Source of the DNA: Pseudonocardia sp.
GTDB lineage: Bacteria > Actinomycetota > Actinomycetes > Mycobacteriales > Pseudonocardiaceae
Assembly: GCF_029263155.1 (NCBI RefSeq)
Contig: NZ_JAJCYB010000121.1
Location: 1-49,897, forward strand
Direction of reading: 5' to 3'
Length of the DNA stretch: 49,897 nucleotides
Each line of letters opens with the position of its first letter. Within the stretch, counting starts at the first letter, position 1. Under the pieces are notes generated by a model that ran no database searches, was not told where the DNA came from, and saw nothing but the letters and a program-made list of their open reading frames with translations. The position numbers and the translations under genes were made by a program. This document shows, piece by piece, positions 34,245 through 41,981 of this stretch.

Positions 34245-35285
34245 ATGCTCCTTCGACGAGTCGCACGACCGATGCTGGCCGCCCTGTTCATCCAGGGCGG
34301 GATCGCCGCGCTCAAGGCGCCGCAGGGACACGTGGAGGCGGCCAGGCCCGTCCTCGACGCGGTCTCACCCGCCGTCGACAAGGCCGTCGAGGTGGCCCCG
34401 ATCGACCAGCGGCCCGACGACGAGATGCTGGTGAAGATCGACGCCGGGGTGAAGATCGTGGCCGGCTCGATGCTGGCGCTGGGCAAGTTCCCGCGCCTGG
34501 CCTCCACCGCCCTCGCGGCCTCGCTCGTCCCCACCACCCTCGCGGCGCACCGGTTCTGGGAGGAGACCGACGAGGCCAAGAAGGCCGAACAGCAGATCCA
34601 CTTCCTCAAGAACGTCGGCATGCTGGGCGGGCTGCTCATCGCCGCGGCCGACACCCACGGCAAGCCGTCGGTCGCGTGGCGGGGCAGGCGCGCGGCCCGC
34701 CAGGCGTCCGCGACCCTCTCCGACCTCACCGGCACATCGGGCCCCGCCCTCGGCGAGCGGGTCAGCGGCGCCGCCCACGACGCCTCCGGTGCGGTCGGTG
34801 GTCTCGCGGCCGGTGTCGTCGGGATGGCGCCCGGCGCCGGTGCCGCGATCTCGGCCCGGGCCACGAAGGCCGCCGACCTGGCGTCGCGCAGGGGATCGGA
34901 CCTGTCGGTGCGTGCAGGCGAGCTGTCCGAGGACTGGTCCGCGCGCGCCGCCAAGGCCGCCAAGAAGGCGGAGAAGCGGGGAGCGGTACTGCAGAAGCAG
35001 GCCGACAAGCGCCGCGCCGAACTGCTCAAGCGTACGGAGAAGCAGCGCAAGCGCCTCGCGAAGCAGGCGGCGAAGAAGGGCTCGGCGTGGGCCGACGCGG
35101 CCGCCGCGAGGCGCGCCGAGCTGGAGAAGAAGGCTCCCGGCGTCATCGACTCGGTCACCACGCAGGCTGCCCGGTTCGGCCACGACGTCGCGGTCCGCGC
35201 GACGGCCGCGGGCACCGAGGTCGCCCACCAGGCGGAGCTGGCGGCCAAGGACGCCCGCAAGCGGGCACACGCGCTCAGCAGCTGA
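34245..35285 (+). CDS. DoxX-family membrane protein with lysine-rich tail
   Basis: The N-terminal 145 residues of this 346-residue protein form a DoxX-type four-helix membrane domain: RPMLAALFIQGGIAAL near residue 8, GSMLALGKFPRLASTALAAS near 75, then FWEETD and FLKNVGMLGGLL. From about residue 150 a long Ala/Lys/Arg-rich, histone-H1-like helical segment follows, with repeated KAAKKAEKR and KRTEKQRKR blocks. This tail could bind nucleic acid or an acidic polymer, or form a coiled coil. DoxX with such a tail occurs in actinobacteria; function unknown. Confidence 0.8.
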   Translation: MLLRRVARPMLAALFIQGGIAALKAPQGHVEAARPVLDAVSPAVDKAVEVAPIDQRPDDEMLVKIDAGVKIVAGSMLALGKFPRLASTALAASLVPTTLAAHRFWEETDEAKKAEQQIHFLKNVGMLGGLLIAAADTHGKPSVAWRGRRAARQASATLSDLTGTSGPALGERVSGAAHDASGAVGGLAAGVVGMAPGAGAAISARATKAADLASRRGSDLSVRAGELSEDWSARAAKAAKKAEKRGAVLQKQADKRRAELLKRTEKQRKRLAKQAAKKGSAWADAAAARRAELEKKAPGVIDSVTTQAARFGHDVAVRATAAGTEVAHQAELAAKDARKRAHALSS

Positions 35286-35293
35286 TCGTCCCG

Positions 35294-35326
35294 GGAGCCG
35301 GGCATCCGTAGCGGATGCCCGGCTCC
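35294..35326 (+). terminator. Strong terminator after DoxX gene
   Basis: A perfect 15-bp stem, GGAGCCGGGCATCCG (35294-35308) paired with 35312-35326, closes a 3-base loop 9 bases after the stop. A short CTTCGT follows in place of a long U-run, as usual at this GC content. Confidence 0.85.
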
Positions 35327-35403
35327 TTCGTGCGTGGACCGGTTGCGCGAACGACCTCGCCCGACGGGTGCCGTGCGGGAACGGTTCTCCGATCAGGTGC
35401 GGC

Positions 35404-37338
35404 TCACCAGATGCGGACGCGGCGCTCCGGATCGGTGTAGAGGGCGTCCTCGGGGCGCACGTCGAACACCTCGTGGAAGGCGTCGAGGTTGGTCACCACC
35501 GCGTTGCAGCGCAGGTCCGGGGGCGAGTGCGGGTCGATCGCCAGCCGCCGGATCGCCTCGGCGTCGCGGGTCACGGCCCGCCACACCTGAGCCCAGCCGA
35601 ACAGCACCCGCGCCTCACCGCTGAGCCCGTCGAGCTCCGGCGGTTCGGTGCCCTCGGTGGCGATCCGGTAGGCCTTGAGCGCGATGGTGAGGCCACCGAG
35701 GTCGCCGATGTTCTCCCCGACGGTCAGGGCACCGTTGACCTTGTGCTCGGGCAGCCCCATCGGGGAGAGCGCGTCGTACTGCGCGATCAGCGCCTGCGAT
35801 CGGCGGTCGAACTCGGCGCGGTCCTGCGGGGTCCACCAGTCGGTCATGTTGCCGTCGCCGTCGTAGCGGGAGCCCTGGTCGTCGAAGCCGTGGCCGATCT
35901 CGTGACCGATGACGGCACCGATGCCGCCGTAGTTGGCGGCGTCGTCGGCCTCGGCGTCGAAGAACGGCGGCTGCAGGATCGCGGCCGGGAAGACGATCTC
36001 GTTCATCCGCGGGTGGTAGTAGGCGTTCACGGTCTGGGGCGTCATGAACCACTCGTCGTGGTCCACCGGTTGTCCGATCTTCGCCAGCTGGAAGTCGGTG
36101 CCCCACGCGCCGGCGCGCCGCACGTTGCCGAGCAGGTCGTCGGCGCGGATCTCCAGGTCGGAGTAGTCCTTCCAGGCGTCCGGGTAGCCGATCTTCGGCG
36201 TGAACCGCTCCAGCTTCTCCAGCGCGTGCCCGCGGGTGGCGGGGCTCATCCAGTCCAGGTCCGTGATCGACTCCCGGTAGGCCTCCACGAGGTTCGCGAC
36301 GAGCTCGACCATCCGCTCCTTGGCCGCCGCCGGGAAGTGCCGCTCCACGTAGATCTGCCCGACCGCCTCGCCCAGCGCCCCCTCGACGAGCGACACGCCG
36401 CGCTTCCACCGCTCGCGCAGTGCGGGCGTGCCGGACAGGGTGCGGCCGTGGAACGCGAAGTCCTCCTCCACCACGGCGTCGTGCAGGTACTCCGCACACG
36501 CCGACGCGGTGTGGACCGCCAGCCACGCCTGCCACTGCGGAAGCGGACGCTCGGCCCAGAGCTTCGCCGCGGCCGCCACGAAGCTCGGCTGGCGCACGAC
36601 GACCTCGTCGAACGCGCCCTCCGGCGCGCCGAGCGCGTCGAGGAACGGGTCCCAGTCGAACTCCGGCGCGTGCGCGCGTAGCTCGCCCAGCGTCATCAGC
36701 GTGTAGGTCTTCTCGGCGTCGCGGTTGGTGACGCGGTCCCACGACTCGGCGGCGAGCGCCGTCTCCAGCTCCATGACGGTGTCGGCGTGCGCCGCGGGCA
36801 GCCCGACCAGCTCGGCCAGCCGGCGCAGGTGCTCGACGTAGGCGGTGCGGATCTCGGCGTTCGCGTCGTCGCGGTAGTACGACTCGTCGGGCAGTCCGAG
36901 CCCGGACTGGCTCAGGTGCACGAGGTAGCGCGTGGAGTCCTTCGCGTCGGTGGAGACGAACGCACCCAGCAGCGACACCAGCCCCTCGCGCTGCCGCCGC
37001 CCCAGCACCGCGGCGAGCGTGGCCCGGTCGTCGGCCGCGGAGACCTCGTCGAGCAGCGGGCGCAGCGGCTGGGCACCGGCGGCCTCGATGCGGTCGACGT
37101 CCATGAACGAGGCGTAGAGGTCACCGATCTGCCCGGGACCCGCGTCCTCGACGATCGCGCGGACGTCGTCCTCGGCGCGGTCGCGCAGCACCCGGAACGC
37201 GCCGTCCTGCGCGCGGTCGTCGGGGATCTCGTGGGTGCGCAGCCACACGCCGTTGACGTGGGCGAACAGATCGTCCTGCGGTCGGACGGCGGGATCGACC
37301 CACCGCAGATCCAGACCGCTTCTCGTCGGGGTGCTCAT
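35404..37338 (-). CDS. M13-family zinc metallopeptidase (neprilysin/Zmp1-like)
   Basis: This 644-residue enzyme has the M13 zinc site VIGHEIGHGFDDQG near residue 487, the third ligand in ENIGDLGG near 547 and the substrate motif VNAYYHP near 430, all intact. Like mycobacterial Zmp1 it has no signal peptide. M13 enzymes cut peptides before hydrophobic residues. It ends with the conserved Trp (VRIW). The gene lies 57 bases downstream of a small repeat-containing protein in the same direction, so that protein may share its transcript. Confidence 0.92.
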   Translation of the reverse strand: MSTPTRSGLDLRWVDPAVRPQDDLFAHVNGVWLRTHEIPDDRAQDGAFRVLRDRAEDDVRAIVEDAGPGQIGDLYASFMDVDRIEAAGAQPLRPLLDEVSAADDRATLAAVLGRRQREGLVSLLGAFVSTDAKDSTRYLVHLSQSGLGLPDESYYRDDANAEIRTAYVEHLRRLAELVGLPAAHADTVMELETALAAESWDRVTNRDAEKTYTLMTLGELRAHAPEFDWDPFLDALGAPEGAFDEVVVRQPSFVAAAAKLWAERPLPQWQAWLAVHTASACAEYLHDAVVEEDFAFHGRTLSGTPALRERWKRGVSLVEGALGEAVGQIYVERHFPAAAKERMVELVANLVEAYRESITDLDWMSPATRGHALEKLERFTPKIGYPDAWKDYSDLEIRADDLLGNVRRAGAWGTDFQLAKIGQPVDHDEWFMTPQTVNAYYHPRMNEIVFPAAILQPPFFDAEADDAANYGGIGAVIGHEIGHGFDDQGSRYDGDGNMTDWWTPQDRAEFDRRSQALIAQYDALSPMGLPEHKVNGALTVGENIGDLGGLTIALKAYRIATEGTEPPELDGLSGEARVLFGWAQVWRAVTRDAEAIRRLAIDPHSPPDLRCNAVVTNLDAFHEVFDVRPEDALYTDPERRVRIW

Positions 37339-37395
37339 GGGTCCATCCTGCACGATCCGCCCGCCGTCGCCCCGGCGAGCAACGTTCGTTCGGGC

Positions 37396-37569
37396 TCAGG
37401 ACTCGTGGGCCTGGTCGTAGCCGAAGTCGCCGTCGTGGTCGGACTCCCGGCCCATGCGACCGGACGGCGCGAGCGGCGGGCGCCGGCGCAGGGGCATCGC
37501 GAGCACGGACCTCAACTCGTGCGCCAGGTCGTATCCATAGTCACCGCTGGCATCATCGTTGACCGGCAT
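37396..37569 (-). CDS. 57-residue protein with duplicated GDYGYD-AHE motif
   Basis: The short protein carries the same motif twice: SGDYGYDLAHEL near residues 8-19 and DGDFGYDQAHES at the very C-terminus, separated by an Arg/Pro-rich linker (RRRPPLAPSG). AGGAGACGACC before the ATG at 37569 is a strong ribosome binding site, which supports translation. I recognise no family. The repeat at both ends and the metallopeptidase gene downstream suggest either a peptide precursor or a small binding protein with two docking motifs; both are speculative. Confidence 0.65.
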   Translation of the reverse strand: MPVNDDASGDYGYDLAHELRSVLAMPLRRRPPLAPSGRMGRESDHDGDFGYDQAHES

Positions 37570-37737
37570 GGTCGTCTCCTCAGGTCCCGAACCCAGTTGA
37601 CACGTTGACGCTCCGTGACCGATGAACTTCGGACGGTGCCCGGAAATGGTCGCCTGTCGGGGTGACGGAATGCAAGGGTCTTCCACCGCTCGGAGTCGGG
37701 ACCACCCGATCAGGCCGGTTGGCTAGGGTCCGGCCCC

Positions 37738-38499
37738 ATGGACATCAACGGTTCCGTCGCCCTGGTCACCGGCGGCGCCTCCGGCCTCGGGCTGGCCACC
37801 GCCACCGCTCTGCTCGACGCGGGCGCGAGCGTCGTGATCCTCGACCTGCCCGGCTCCGACGGCACGGCCGTCGCCGCGCAGCTCGGCGACCGCGTGGCGT
37901 ACGCGGCGGGCGATGTCCGCAGCGCGGACGACGTCACCGCGGCCCTCGACGTCGCCGCCGGGATGGGCCCGATCCGTGCCGCGGTCAACTGCGCCGGTAC
38001 CGGCAACGCGTTCCGCACCATCGGCAAGGACGGCCCGTACCCGCTCGACGAGTTCCGCCGGATCGTCGAGATCATCCTGATCGGCACGTTCAACGTGATC
38101 CGGCTGGCCGCCGAGCGCATCGCCGCCACCGACGAGATCGACGGCGAGCGCGGGGTCATCGTCAACACCGCGTCGGTGGCGGCGTTCGACGGCCAGATCG
38201 GCCAGGCCGCCTACTCCGCGTCCAAGGGCGGGGTGGTGGGCATGACGCTGCCGGTCGCCCGCGACCTGGCCCGTCACCAGATCCGCGTGGTCACCATCGC
38301 GCCGGGCCTGTTCGACACCCCGCTGCTCGCCGGCCTGCCGCAGGAGGCCCGTGACTCCCTCGGCGCGCAGGTCCCGCACCCCTCCCGCCTCGGCGCCCCG
38401 GCCGAGTTCGGCGCACTGGCCGCCCACATCGTCGCCAACCCGATGCTCAACGGCGAGACGATCCGCCTCGACGGCGCGATCCGCATGGCGCCGCGCTGA
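37738..38499 (+). CDS. SDR-family 3-hydroxyacyl-CoA dehydrogenase (type II-like)
   Basis: A 253-residue short-chain dehydrogenase: TGGASGLGLA at residues 11-20, Asp in ILDLPG (NAD preference), NCAGTG near 84, catalytic Ser in NTASVAAFDG near 142 and YSASKGG near 159. The DGQIGQAAYSASKGG block and the C-terminal LDGAIRMAPR are typical of type II 3-hydroxyacyl-CoA dehydrogenases (HSD17B10-like), which act in beta-oxidation of branched or steroid acyl chains. It is a single gene. It is the last chromosomal gene before the tRNA. Confidence 0.88.
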   Translation: MDINGSVALVTGGASGLGLATATALLDAGASVVILDLPGSDGTAVAAQLGDRVAYAAGDVRSADDVTAALDVAAGMGPIRAAVNCAGTGNAFRTIGKDGPYPLDEFRRIVEIILIGTFNVIRLAAERIAATDEIDGERGVIVNTASVAAFDGQIGQAAYSASKGGVVGMTLPVARDLARHQIRVVTIAPGLFDTPLLAGLPQEARDSLGAQVPHPSRLGAPAEFGALAAHIVANPMLNGETIRLDGAIRMAPR

Positions 38500-38721
38500 T
38501 CGCCGCCGGTCCGCCGCAGGCCCACACCTGCTCGGGGCGCGTCGATGGTGACGGCCATCGTCGGGGAACGGCTGCCTCCCGGCCCGAGGTCGACGCCGGG
38601 GTGCGGCCCGCCCTCCCGGTCTGGTCGAGTGCTCCGCCACCTGTGTGGATGCAGGGCAGGTGAAGTACGAAGCCGACGCGGCCAGCGGGCTTGGTTGCTC
38701 CGGTAGGGTCCCGTGCTGCCC

Positions 38722-38760
38722 GGGGCGGTAGCTCAGCTGGTCAGAGCAGCGGACTCATAA
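38722..38760 (+). tRNA. Elongator tRNA-Met (CAT), 5' half only
   Basis: GGGGCGG (acceptor, 38722-38728), TA, D arm GCTC...GAGC (38731-38747), A, anticodon stem GCGGA (38749-38753) and loop CTCATAA (38754-38760) match elongator tRNA-Met. The expected 3' stem strand (TCCGC/T), T arm and acceptor strand do not follow; the sequence switches to unrelated DNA at 38761. The gene is cut just after the anticodon loop by the mobile element. A TAGGGT at 38704-38709 could be its -10. Positions 38500-38721 show no other feature. Confidence 0.85.
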
Positions 38761-38771
38761 CCGGGACGTCC

Positions 38772-38943
38772 GTAGCGCTGGCGCCGGTCGCCCCCCCCTC
38801 TTCCCGCTGGTAGCGGCCCCGTAGAGCGATCATCCGCCCGTCGGTGGTGCGGTCCGCGTACCGGTCGCGTACCGGTGGGGCGCCTGACCGCTCGGCGACA
38901 GAGCGTGCAGGGCGACCACGGAGCGTGACGGCCGCCGGTAGCG
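38772..38943. repeat. Short repeats near the left attachment site
   Basis: GTAGCG occurs at 38772, 38810 and 38938, each in a similar context (TCC/CTG/CCG before it), and CGCGTACCGGT occurs as an exact tandem at 38855-38876. Clustered short repeats inside an attachment end can be arm-type integrase sites. No gene is supported in 38761-38952. Confidence 0.4.
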
Positions 38944-38952
38944 TCCGGCGCA

Positions 38953-39092
38953 TGATCAACTTTCTCAGGAGGTGGTTCCAGGCGCTCCGCCGTCGCGGAC
39001 GCCACGGCCCCGACGCGGCGGGCAGCGTCGATCTCCGGGGCACCGCCCGGGGCGCGCGCTCGGGGAAGCGTCGGAAGCCGCGCGACTCGTGA
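38953..39092 (+). CDS. Small basic protein, left end of element
   Basis: A possible 46-residue product beginning MINFLRRWFQALRRRG: an amphipathic basic helix followed by an Arg/Gly/Ser-rich tail. The stop overlaps the GTG of the next small gene (GTGA), which supports real translation, but no clear ribosome binding site or family is visible. The helix could bind membranes or nucleic acid. Confidence 0.35.
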
Positions 39093-39262
39093 GGGAGGGG
39101 GAGGTGGCGGCCCTGCTGCGGGAGGTCTGCGTGCTGATGCTCTTGCACGGCGAGCCCGGCCCGGAGTTGGCCGGCTGGTGCTTGCGAATGCTGACGGAGC
39201 CCGACGCGGTGGAGCGCGCGGTGGCGGCCGTGGGCGGTGTCCTCGCGCCACGACCCGAGTAA
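39089..39262 (+). CDS. Small helical protein
   Basis: A 57-residue protein starting with GTG inside the previous stop. EVAALLREVCVLMLLHGEPGPELAGWCLRMLT suggests two helices with a hydrophobic face, and no membrane segment is clear. No family is recognised. It may form a pair with the small basic protein before it. It lies in the integrase-proximal end, a usual place for cargo in integrative elements. Confidence 0.5.
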   Translation: MREGEVAALLREVCVLMLLHGEPGPELAGWCLRMLTEPDAVERAVAAVGGVLAPRPE

Positions 39263-39301
39263 CTGCCATCGCTGTCGAGCGGGCCGAATACCTTGCTGTC
39301 C

Positions 39302-39850
39302 ATGTCAGTCGAAGCGGACCGGCCGTTCTGGCGACCGGGAGAGCCTGGGGGCGACTACACGCCCGGTTGGCAGGCGGCGACGGTGTGTCGACGCGGCCAC
39401 GTCCAGGCGTACTCCCTCAAGGAGGAACCAGAGCCCGATGATCTCGGGAAGTGCTCGCGCTGCGGCGCGGACGTGCGCTCGCGGTGCACGAACTGCGGCC
39501 TTCGGATTCGGGGCCGGAAGTACCGACCGCGAGTGGTGTCGGCGTCCGGGTTCTCCCCGCCCCCGTTCTGCGACGGATGCGGCGCAGCGCACCCGTGGGC
39601 GACGCGAGATCAACGCCTCTACGAACTCCAGAACATCCTGGACCAGGAGGAGATCGACGACGTCGACCGGCTGTGGATCGATGAGCAGATGGACCGGCTC
39701 CGCGCCGACGACGGGACCATGACCGACAAGCAGCAGAAGGACATCTGGTTGGGCGTGAAGAAGCGCGCGCCGGGGCTGTTCGACGCGGCCGGTAAGGCGT
39801 TGCTCGGCGGAGTGATCTCGGCGGGCGTACGCGCGATGATCGGCGTGTAG
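39302..39850 (+). CDS. DUF2321-like zinc-ribbon protein
   Basis: This 182-residue protein has four Cys pairs: CRRGH (29-33), CSRCG (51-55), CTNCG (62-66) and CDGCG (90-94). The order, the IRGRKY segment after the third pair, and FCDGCGAAHPW match DUF2321 as I remember it. From residue 98 a helical region with LYELQNILDQEEIDDVDRLW follows, then a C-terminal helix (GGVISAGVRAMIGV) that may touch membranes. Function is unknown. The ATG at 39302 is chosen over 39293. Its place beside the attachment site makes it a cargo gene, possibly for host defence. Confidence 0.7.
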   Translation: MSVEADRPFWRPGEPGGDYTPGWQAATVCRRGHVQAYSLKEEPEPDDLGKCSRCGADVRSRCTNCGLRIRGRKYRPRVVSASGFSPPPFCDGCGAAHPWATRDQRLYELQNILDQEEIDDVDRLWIDEQMDRLRADDGTMTDKQQKDIWLGVKKRAPGLFDAAGKALLGGVISAGVRAMIGV

Positions 39851-39930
39851 GGCGACGCCGACGCGTGCCGACCCGAGACTGTCGGACCCCTGTGCTTCGA
39901 TGATTCGCACACGAGCGACAGGAGGTCGTC

Positions 39931-40437
39931 TTGGCGATCGACGTGCCTAGCGGGTACTACGTCTGCGACAAGTGCTGCGGCTTGATGTATCCGATCGTGC
40001 GCCCTCCGAGCGCGAACGTCGAAGATCGAATGCATCAGTCGAATACCGTTCCGAAGCGTTGTAGCCGTTGCGCCGCCCACCGGGGCGACGACGACGAATC
40101 TCGTGTCCGCCGCGCTGAGGATCACGCGAAGTGGTTCTGGGAGTTCGCGGAGGAGAAGGACGAGCAGGCCAAATCGGCCCTGCGGCAGGTGGAGGAGATC
40201 AAGGTTCGAAACGGCGACGCCAAGGAGAAGATGATCGCGGCGTTCCGTTCCCGTGACGGGTACATCCGTGTTCTCGCGCAGATCGCCAAGCACCACGAAC
40301 CGACCCGGAACGGGTGTTCTTGTCGTCGGCGGGACTGCGAAACGCTGCGCCTGGTCGATCAGCCGTGGGTCCGCCGCAAGATCAACGAAGTCGAGCGGAG
40401 CAACGGGTACGACGACTACGACACGGACACCGCGTAG
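39931..40437 (+). CDS. Zinc-binding coiled-coil protein, unknown
   Basis: A 168-residue protein starting with TTG, with AGGAGG 6 bases before it. Residues 12-50 contain CDKCCG and CSRC, a likely zinc site; residues 56-105 are charged helix (HAKWFWEFAEEKDEQAKSALRQ), probably coiled coil; CSCRRRDC near 135 is a second Cys cluster. The tail is Asp/Tyr-rich. No family is recognised. It follows the DUF2321-like gene by 80 bases and may be co-transcribed. A hairpin follows its stop. Confidence 0.6.
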   Translation: MAIDVPSGYYVCDKCCGLMYPIVRPPSANVEDRMHQSNTVPKRCSRCAAHRGDDDESRVRRAEDHAKWFWEFAEEKDEQAKSALRQVEEIKVRNGDAKEKMIAAFRSRDGYIRVLAQIAKHHEPTRNGCSCRRRDCETLRLVDQPWVRRKINEVERSNGYDDYDTDTA

Positions 40438-40453
40438 GACTGCCGTAGACGCG

Positions 40454-40496
40454 CGAGAGCCCCGGTGACCGCCTTCTCGACGGGCCGGGGCTCTCG
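40454..40496 (+). terminator. Terminator after cargo genes
   Basis: CGAGAGCCCCGG (40454-40465) pairs exactly with CCGGGGCTCTCG (40485-40496), a 12-bp stem with a 19-base loop, 17 bases after the preceding stop. Confidence 0.7.
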
Positions 40497-40568
40497 GGCC
40501 GGGAGCGGCATGCTCCGTGGGCGGGCGGGCGTCGGTAACGGGGTGCAGTCGGGCTGCGACTTCACGTG

Positions 40569-40605
40569 GCGCCCCGCCGTCAAACCCCCTCCGATGGCGG
40601 GGCGC
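40569..40605 (-). terminator. Terminator after integrase gene
   Basis: GCGCCCCGCC (40569-40578) pairs exactly with GGCGGGGCGC (40596-40605), with a 17-base loop, directly after the integrase stop on the leftward strand. Confidence 0.7.
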
Positions 40606-40610
40606 CCCCG

Positions 40611-41981
40611 CTACCCCGCAGACCTCCGCCGGAACGCGATCACGTTCCCGTTCGGTGCGGCGGTCGGCGTGGGCGCCGGGGCGGACGGCCGGGCGAGCGG
40701 GACGGCCTTGCCGCCTTCGTCCTCGGGGATGTAGTCGCCGTAGATCGTCAGCGTCGTCACGAAGCTCTCGTGTCCGAGCCACTTCGACACCTGCATGTAG
40801 TGCGCCCCGGAGGTCAGGGAGAGCACGGCGAAGGTGTGGCGGAGGTCGTGGAGCCGGACGCCGCGCACGGCGGCTACCTCCGTTCCGTCCTCTTCGGACC
40901 GCGCGGGCGTCGAGACCGGGAGCCCGGCCGCCGCGAACGCAGGCATCAGGTAGTGGGCGTAGAACGTCCCCGGTTCGAGCGGCGCGGCCCAGTTGAACGT
41001 GTCGGGTGCCTCCGCCACCTTCCGCAGCATCCCGACCGCGTTGCGGCCGTAGCGCGCCGGGAACAGCGGGGCCGTCGGTTCGTCGGCGCGTGCGTGGGTG
41101 TCGAGGTACGCCCGGAGGTCGTCCGCCAACCATCCGTCGAGCGGCACCACCCGGCGACTCTTGCGGCTCTTCGGCGTCCCCGTCTCCCACCCGCCGCGCA
41201 CCTTCCGCTTCGTGCGGCGGACGGAGATGGAGGGGGAGGGGGTCTCCAGAGTGACGTCCCTGATCTCCAAGCCGGCCAGCTCTGCGGCGCGGAGCCCGGT
41301 GTACGCGAGGAACAGCACCACGAGCCCGTAGAGCGGGACGCGCGCGCGGATGGACTCGGCGACGGCGCCGACCTGGTCGCCGGACAGCGGGTGCGGGGTG
41401 AACGGTTCGTCGTCGCCGGTGGCGGAGCGGCGGAGGTTCGGGACCGACGCGGCGGGGTTGGCCGGGATCGCGCCGTCGGTGAGCGCGACGTCGAGGACGC
41501 GCCGGAACACGTCGAACACCTGCTTCACGGTCGACCGGGCGAGCCCCCGCTTCACGAGCCCGGCGCGGAACCTCCGGGCGTCGGCGGTCGTGACGGAGCC
41601 GATCGGGCGCGTCCCGAACTCGGGGGCCACGTACGTCCGGTACAGCCGCCCGTACTCGGCGAGCGTCCGCGCCTTCACCATCCCCGTCAGCGAGTCCAGC
41701 CACGCCGCCGCGAACGTCCCGAACGGCTCCAACTTCGCCTCCCGCCCGACGACCGTGCCGGTGGCGGCGCGCTGGTTCTCGATCTCCCGGCGCCGGGCGT
41801 CGGCCGCGTCGAACGTCGGGTACGTCTCCGACCGGGAGCGCTTGCGTATGGCGCCGTCGGCGGTGCGCTCGGGCTGCCCCGTGTGCGGGTCGCGCAACGT
41901 CTCCTCCCACCGGAGCTTGAACGTCTTCAGCGGCTTCCCCTCGCGGCGGGCCGTCCTGTGGGTCGTGGTGTGGATCTTCAT
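40611..41981 (-). CDS. Tyrosine-type site-specific integrase
   Basis: This 456-residue phage integrase has an N-terminal arm-binding part (residues 1-65), a SAM-like core-binding domain (about 70-170: FAAAWLDSLTGMVKARTLAEYGRLY) and a catalytic domain with Arg in YTGLRAAEL, His-x-x-Arg in LHDLRHTFA, His in LGHES and the nucleophile Tyr in LTIYGDY. It would insert the element into the tRNA-Met gene. The ATG at 41981 overlaps the recombinase stop (ATGA). It lies about 2 kb inside the attachment site, with cargo genes between. Confidence 0.93.
   Translation of the reverse strand: MKIHTTTHRTARREGKPLKTFKLRWEETLRDPHTGQPERTADGAIRKRSRSETYPTFDAADARRREIENQRAATGTVVGREAKLEPFGTFAAAWLDSLTGMVKARTLAEYGRLYRTYVAPEFGTRPIGSVTTADARRFRAGLVKRGLARSTVKQVFDVFRRVLDVALTDGAIPANPAASVPNLRRSATGDDEPFTPHPLSGDQVGAVAESIRARVPLYGLVVLFLAYTGLRAAELAGLEIRDVTLETPSPSISVRRTKRKVRGGWETGTPKSRKSRRVVPLDGWLADDLRAYLDTHARADEPTAPLFPARYGRNAVGMLRKVAEAPDTFNWAAPLEPGTFYAHYLMPAFAAAGLPVSTPARSEEDGTEVAAVRGVRLHDLRHTFAVLSLTSGAHYMQVSKWLGHESFVTTLTIYGDYIPEDEGGKAVPLARPSAPAPTPTAAPNGNVIAFRRRSAG

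Noticed and set aside
31667..35311. A 1,200-codon + strand open frame over the PhoD and ROK genes
   Set aside because: Shadow frame from GC-rich third positions; both opposite-strand proteins have complete catalytic motifs.
38761..38773. tRNA-Met with an 8-base insertion after the anticodon loop (TCCGT reappears at 38769)
   Set aside because: TCCGT could pair with the anticodon stem, but no variable loop, T arm or acceptor strand follows, so the match is chance.
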